Positions 54,301 to 62,199 of a DNA stretch of 64,000 nt are shown here, piece after piece (position 1 is the stretch's first letter; each line of letters begins with the position of its first letter). This DNA is from Liolophura sinensis (taxonomy: Eukaryota > Mollusca > Polyplacophora > Chitonida > Chitonidae). A program made the translations under genes and the position numbers. Under the pieces are notes generated by a model, which saw nothing but the letters and a program-made list of their open reading frames with translations, ran no database searches and had not been told where the DNA came from. Location: positions 11,804,163-11,868,162 of the forward strand of contig NC_088297.1 of NCBI RefSeq assembly GCF_032854445.1, given 5' to 3'.

Positions 54301-57300
54301 AACCTTCATATCCAGCTTTTGTGACGTTGAACGCAACACACAAAAATATTTCAATACGATGGCGACCAGTTTCTTGGGGAGAGAAAACCGGGATAAACCA
54401 CCGACGTTTGGCAAGTTACTGGCGAGCTTTCCTACGTATGACCCACAGATAACCACACCGTATTGGTGGTAGATAAGTGGCACTAGGCTTTACAAACATA
54501 CACATGAATCGAGTCGAAGACTGTACCGTTTTCCTGCCAATGACCTGGTTGGACGTCACATCTCTTGTGTCCTACCGATCGAATGTCTACAAGAAGGTGC
54601 AATATGACTACAAAACATAGATCTCATAGCTACAAGGAGTTTACATACTTACCAAATAAACATCGATATATGGACATCAACCATGCCGTGTTTGTAATGA
54701 TAAGCTAACAGCACCCAATTTCCGTAAAACATGCACTTCATGTAGTCAACAGAATGATATGTGGTAAGCACTCAACTTCCGTAACACAAGCATGTTATGG
54801 ATACAACGGGCATCCATACGTACCTAACACAATGATAAGCGGTAGGCTACTACTCCAACGGGCTGTCATACTTACCTAATAAGCGAGCATTCCTGAACTT
54901 CCCTAAAACATACAATTTATAACTACAACGGACGTCCATACTTACCTAACACAGTGATATGCGGAAAGCACCCAGCGTTGGTCAATCAAGGCGCCGCCAC
55001 ACTTAGGACTGCCACGTCTCTTCAGGTGAGCAATCCATGGCCATTGGCCGTGGGATGCATCTCTCCCGTACTGGATGTAATTGGACGCCAGTGGGACTTC
55101 CGATCGGCCACAGTTGGTAACTAGAAGTATATGACAGGCTGAATTTGACGTTTGGTGTGGACGGAGATACAAAGAGTTTACGTTGTAAGGCCAACAATAC
55201 GGGAGTATCGCGTTTCGACGTTACGATATCATGGTGACGTCCCTTTGTTGCGTGATGCACTCATTTTCGGTTAGGCATGCGCAATTGGTGCAAATTGTCT
55301 GCAAGAGATTTGACTCCGAACTTGATTTGATAATACTGCCATTATTGGTTGTTGACGCAAGTCACGTAATACAAGAGGACTGTCTTTACCTTCAACTACA
55401 AAAGAGTTCCGCCTCGAAACTTACCCATTGCCAACGCCGTTTATATGTCACTCAAGTCAACAAGTACCTTTTCTTCCATAATGGCGACGCAGGTTGAAAC
55501 CAGACTGAACAATGTTCTTTTATAATATTCTTTTAATACAACGTTACCTGTAGTTTGCCCACAAACATCTCCGAGGCAGAAATTAGGAACAGACTTAACA
55601 GCTTCAACCCGAATTACTCTAGGTTGGAAAGATTCTCCATTTACTTATTTATGTATTTATTTGTATTCCATTTTCCATTCAGACACCGGGCCTACGTTTT
55701 GCTGGAAGAGAAATCCGGAGTGCCCAGAGTTAAAACAGCTTCCTTTTTGATAAGTAGGTGACAAACTTTCTATAGCGGGATCTGAGCCAACCAAATCTGA
55801 GACGATACTAAAATTTTGTCGAATGAGCCAAGACAGACAAGATATATGCAAAGAAAACTTCTACTCCAGTGGAACTAAATTATTGTTAATTATTATTGTT
55901 ATTAAATAATTATTATTATTGTAATAATTATTATTATTGTATTATTAGTTCTTATTTCACTTGTAGTATCGCTATTATCAAAAAAAAAAAGAATTTACCT
56001 TCATTGAAGCATTCCACACGTAAAGGTGTACATTCATTCCTAAAATCAAAAGTGACATAAAATTATGTATTATTCTCGTAAATGAGAAAGCTTGAAATCG
56101 TAATGGCTACATGTAACAGTAACGGGAACTGCTGGGAAAAGATGAAGTTTAATGAAGAAAGAATTCCGTGTTTCAACTTCTGACGGCGAATATGAATCGC
56201 TTCCCAATGTATGTATTCCGGAATGCAATACTGAATGACGGAACGACATGTTGTGTGGAGGAATGCAATGCTGTACGGAGGAATGCAATTCTTTATGGAG
56301 CAGTGTCATTCTGTATGGAGTAATGCAATGCTGTACGAAGGAATGGAATTCTGTACGAAGGAATGCCATATTGTACGGAGGAATGCATGTCTGTGTGGTA
56401 GAGTGCCATTCTGTACGAATCAATGCCATGCTGTACGCAGGAATGCAATTCTGTATGGTCATGACATTCTGTACGAAGGAATGCAATGTTGTACGGACGA
56501 ATGTAATTCTGTATGACAGAGTGCCATTCTGTATTGCGCGGTGCAATGATGTACCGAGAAATGCAATTCTGTATGGCAGAGTGCCATTCTGTATGGAGCA
56601 ATGCAATACTGTAGGAAACTGATGGAATGCTGAAGAGAGGGTACAAGTCAGCATGGAGGAATGCAATGCTGTACGGAGTAATGCAATTCTGTATGGCAGA
56701 GTGCCATTCTGTATGGCGCAATACAATGCTATACGGAATTAAGGGAATGCTGAAGAGAGGGGTGCAATTCTGTGAGGAGGAATGCAATGTTGTACGAAGA
56801 AGTACAACTCTGTATGGCACCGTGTCATTCTGTATTGGGCAGTGCAATGCTGTACGGAATTAATGCTGAAGACAGGGTACAATGCTGTACCGAGAAATGC
56901 AATTCTGTATGGCACCGTGTCATTCTGTATTGGGCAATGCAATGCTGTTGGAAATTAATGGAATGCTGAAGAGATGGGCGCAATTCTGTATGGAGGAATG
57001 CAATGTTGTACGGAGGAATGCAATTCTGTATGAAAGATTGCCATTCTGTGTGGCGCATGCGATGCTGTACGGAATTAATGGAAAACTGAATGCAATGCTG
57101 TACGGATGAATGCAAATCTGTATGGCGCAATGCAATGCTGTACGGAATTAATGAAATGCTAAAGAGAGGGTGCAATTCTGTATGGAAGAGTGCAATCTGT
57201 ACTGAGGAATACAATTCTTTATGGAGGAATGCAATTCTGAACGGGAAAATATATAAGGAATATATAATGTATAAAGGAATGCAATGTTTCCTTCAGTCAG

Positions 57301-60300
57301 ATAACTAACGCATTGCCGTACCAGGAAACATACAGATACACATGTAGACGTGTCTGTTGTATGATCTCGTAACATAGCAGCTGTAACACTAGACGTAGCT
57401 TATGGCGTGGTGTACAATAGCCTTTGGTCTTGGGGGCCTAAACTTTTTGACAGCTCCATTAGTGAGGCCCAACCGTACAAACAGACCAGAATTTCCTTCA
57501 AACATGGTCCATAAATCCCACCTTAGAGTGTGAATATCTAACTGCGCTTTTGTAGGTAAATTAAAATTTTAAACATTTTTTTACACAAATACTTTCTTAG
57601 ACACTATTACTAGCATTCAGACTAACTATCTGAAATAAATTCTATAAACGTTTTCCTACTTCAACGAAATGGAACTGTCCACAAAAAAAACTTACTTGGT
57701 TATCGTAGACCGATAATTTCCCAGAAAGTGACTTCCTCGCTCGCGGGGATAGATGGCTGTTCCGTTGTCCACTATGTTGGAATAATCCGTGGAAACCGAA
57801 CTGAAAAAAAGGGCGAACACTTTTCCTTTTTAACAAAAATTGTGTCCGTCACACAAAACTCACTTTTCCATACGCCACTGACATGACCAGACCAGTACGA
57901 CTGGTTGAAGGGTGTGGGTTTAAGAAACCAGTATTAGTGGCACATAATCCATTTTCTCGGCATGTCATTGTTTGGACCAAGCTACTGGGTGAAGAATGCG
58001 TAATTAAAAAGCAAGGATTCGCCACACATAATCCACTTTGTCAGCATGTTACTGCTTGGAGTCAACTACCACGACTGGTTGAAGGATGCTTGGTTAACAG
58101 GCCAATAACTGTCATATATAATGCATTTTGTCTGCATTTTACTGCTTGGAGTCAACTACCACGACTGGTTGAAGGATGCTTGGTTAACAAGCCAGTAACC
58201 GTCATATATAATGAACTTTGGTGTACGTTTCTGCTTGCTCAAGTACAATACGATAGATTGAATGAATGAATGATTATGGCTTAACGGCACACCGGCAATA
58301 TCGGGGCGAACGATAGATTGGGGATTTGGGTTTAAACAGACTTAGTATCCCTGCAATAATTCCCTTTGGCTACATAAATTTGTGTGGACAAAAACTCGAT
58401 TGGTTGATTAAGTGATTTTTTTTTACCAAAACCAAGCACTAGTGACAGGATTTAAATTTACATTTAAGTTAAAAAATATACGCAGACATTTCAAACTAAA
58501 TCAATCAAAACGTAACGCAAAAGCCGATGGCCATGTATTTTCGCTCTGAAACAGCTTACACAAATATGCTAGTCGACAGTCAGCCTACTAGCGAAAGCAC
58601 TTTTTCATGAAACGGGCGCCAGGTTTCTTTTCTGGTCGACACAGCGCCCAACTCACCTGAGCTTCTCATATCCCAGGTAAATACAAACTGCCCGTCCCAC
58701 GTCATTGTCGACGTCCGATCCGTTGCCACAGAGTGGCCTCCACTGGCTGTGATGAAACACTCGAACGTATTCTCCATCATTGTCAACTGCAAAGTAAAAT
58801 TTATTCGTTAAAATTTATTCGTTACAAATCATGTGTTGTTCGCTAAACGCTGCATGTATATCGTTAGACTGCGGACACGAGATGCGATTATTCAGTCATC
58901 CTGTCGCTTTCGAATAGTTGTATCAAAATAGAATATGCACCATTTCAATCGACCAATCGCATCTTCTGAATTCGGCTTATGAAACTGAATTCGAAGGTTC
59001 GATGCGACAAATCGTATCGTGTCAACGCAGCATTACCGGAATGTCAAATGACAGAAGCATATCCCATAGAAAAAGTCACAAATTTAGTCATTCAAGTTTT
59101 CTCTTTACACACTCTGAGTTTGTCAAGTGCATAAATATCGAAAGCTACCTGGCATAGATGTGCCTTCTACCTTTGAGAACAGGGGGTCTATCCCACAAAA
59201 AAATTTTTTACTGACGTCAGAGCTTAAGTTAAAACTTCGATACAAATGTGAACTTGGGTTCACATTTGATATTTTTGTTTCAAAATAACACAGTTTTAAC
59301 TCATATGGTCAAGAAAATAAGCGTTAAAATCAAATAAGTTTTGACTCACTCTCAAAAAACAAAAACAATCTGTGAAGTTTAACAGAAAGTCCGTTGTCTA
59401 AGTGATGATAGAATGTCTTCTGTTATTGCAATGGAATATTGTGTAATTGCAACAGATTGTTCTGTTCAATATACATGTAACATATTATTGTATTTAACGT
59501 AAAGAGCGTTTTAGACCAACATGTTACTATAAAGAATGTGATCAATTATTATGTTATATTAACAGAAAACGTTTTAACATCACTCAGACAACAAACTTTG
59601 TGCTAAAATTATCAGATTCCTGTTTTAGAGTGTAAGCCAAATCTGGTTTCGTGGGATATGCCCCACATGGTATATCAGAGTACAAGGCTACAAATTCGGT
59701 GCCATGCCATGGTGATTTTCATCTATTCACAATCAGAATAGTGCAAAAGAAATCGTTTTCTTTCATCAATTAAGAAATCCTTTACCACATCCTCTTTCGT
59801 CAGAACCGTCCAAGCAATCAGGTTGGCCGTTGCATTTTAGGAAAAGGCTCCGGCATGTTATCCCGTCACCACAGAGAAATTGAGAGCTGGGACACTGAAA
59901 ATCGGCTGCAAAGAAGGGGAAAAGAAAAAGTACGCCCCTATGTATGAGAAGATTGGGAGATTGACGGATTGATGTTCAGAGTTTTATGTGAATATTTATT
60001 TTATTTATTTGATTGGGGCTTCAACCTGTATTCAGTACCCATATGTGAATATTTATTTATTTATTTGATTGGTGTTTTACGCCGTACTCAAGACTATTTC
60101 ACTTATGCAACGGCGGCCAGCATTATGGTGAGAGGAAACCGGGCACAGCCCGGGGGAAACCCACGACCATCCGCAGGTGGCTGACATACCTTCCCACAGA
60201 GGAAGCCAGCATGACCTGGACTTGAACTGACAGCCACATAAGTGAAAACAAAGTAGGATTAGTCTGATGCGGAAAAATGAATAAAAAAACAAATGATCCA

Positions 60301-60366
60301 TTCAACTTTGTATTTCGACTACACAGCCGTGTTGTTCGTATTAAGGAACCATTGCGCAATATGGTT

Positions 60367-60442
<76 letters not shown>

Positions 60443-62100
60443 TGGATGATATTTAACATGTTGCTGAAAAGGTTGGATTGCTTGGTAAGATAGCTATTTA
60501 AGTGTAAAATTTGGCGCATACATTGTTTGTCTAAACGGTGTGACAGTTACAAATGTGTTGTGTATCTTTAGTTAAATGCAATAGAATATATCGGCGTACC
60601 CGGTTGATTTAAAAACCTACTTGTGACTGGCATAGTTGACACTGGGGTTGTAGTTGTCGACAAGTTCCATTCCTCGGTTGTAGTCGGCTTCCACCAATCT
60701 GTTGTTGTGGCAGAGTTATTCAGCGGCGGTATAGAGTTCATGTCGTCTGGAGTGCAGAGGTAAGGCGATTCGTCACTTCCATCCGGGCAATCGTATCGGC
60801 CGTTACACACCCAGTGATGTGGTACGCATGCGCCGCTGTGGCACGTAAACACCTCCAGATCACAATGAAAACCTTGTAAAACAGAAAATAAACTTTCAGC
60901 GAGTCTGAGAGAGTTTCCTAAAGGTATTGGAGAAAGCTGAATTAAATTTGATCTACTTGACTGGGTTTTTGGATTGGTCGAACTGAAGAATTCTTCATTG
61001 ATTTGAAGGTCGTCGTACTTAAATCGACCGCGGTATTAAAACAAGCGTTCTCATTGGCCCAAGTTTCCCTGGTATGCAGCGAGAGTGACTCTTAAAATAG
61101 AAATAGATGTACATATCAATGTCTTCATGGCAGGTGTACGATATTTTACGGATTGTTCGTGTTTTATCAGATTCTATCCCTCTTGTTACTTGACGTTAAT
61201 AAGATAATCAATTCTGTGAAGTTTGTAAAAACATGCTAAATTGAAACTTGATGTCGTTATTTCGAAACGGCCACGATTTCTTGTCTCATTTTTATTTTAT
61301 TTTATTTTATTTTATTTCATGTGTCGTCCACTCTGTTCACCAACAAATGGTGCATGGGATTAACCCAGCGTTATGAGCGGAAATGACATTGGGTATACGT
61401 TACACCCTTTTGCTTTCCTCTTACCTGGAATTCTGGTCGTCCACGGCCGCTTTGTTGTCAGATAGCCTGTTAAATTACAGAAAGAAATAACCACCACGAG
61501 TTATAGGTAATCAGATGCTATACATGACAAAAGCCTGCAGCACAGAGAGTAAACCTAAAACAAGAGCGACATTGTACTGGTTGGCGAATGTTCGTGCACG
61601 CGTAATCGATGAAATTCGGCCTATTTTCAGTTGAATACCTCAGTCAGTGTTTTATTCTTAGTGTTCATGTAAGCAAAAATAGCTCAGATTTTTTGAGGAA
61701 TATATTATCATTTTAACTGGTTGTAGAATTTTACAGTCAGTAAAACAGCATGCACAACTTCATATACTTACCCTCCACAACATCATACTTACTCTCCACA
61801 ACATCATACTTACTCTCCACAACATCATACTTACTCTCCACAACATCATACTTACTCTCCACAACATCATACTTACTCTCCACAACATCATACTTACTCT
61901 CCACAACATCATACTTACTCTCCACAACATCATACTTACTGTGTTGACACAGATTTCCAGTGTAACCATAAGGGCATTTACATTGCTGATAATCTCCAGT
62001 CATCTGGTTCCCAATACAATGGCCCCCATTTTCACATTTGCATTCTTCAACTGCCCAGAAACAAGACACAAATTGATCAATATCACTGGTATTAGACCCG

Positions 62101-62199
<99 letters not shown>

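Noticed and set aside
56070-57214. 218-, 184- and 129-residue minus-strand frames
   Set aside because: All fall in the 'gaatgcaattctgta' minisatellite.
57883-58269. 128-residue plus-strand frame
   Set aside because: Composed of degenerate roughly 90-bp repeats, antisense to the gene, with no domain.
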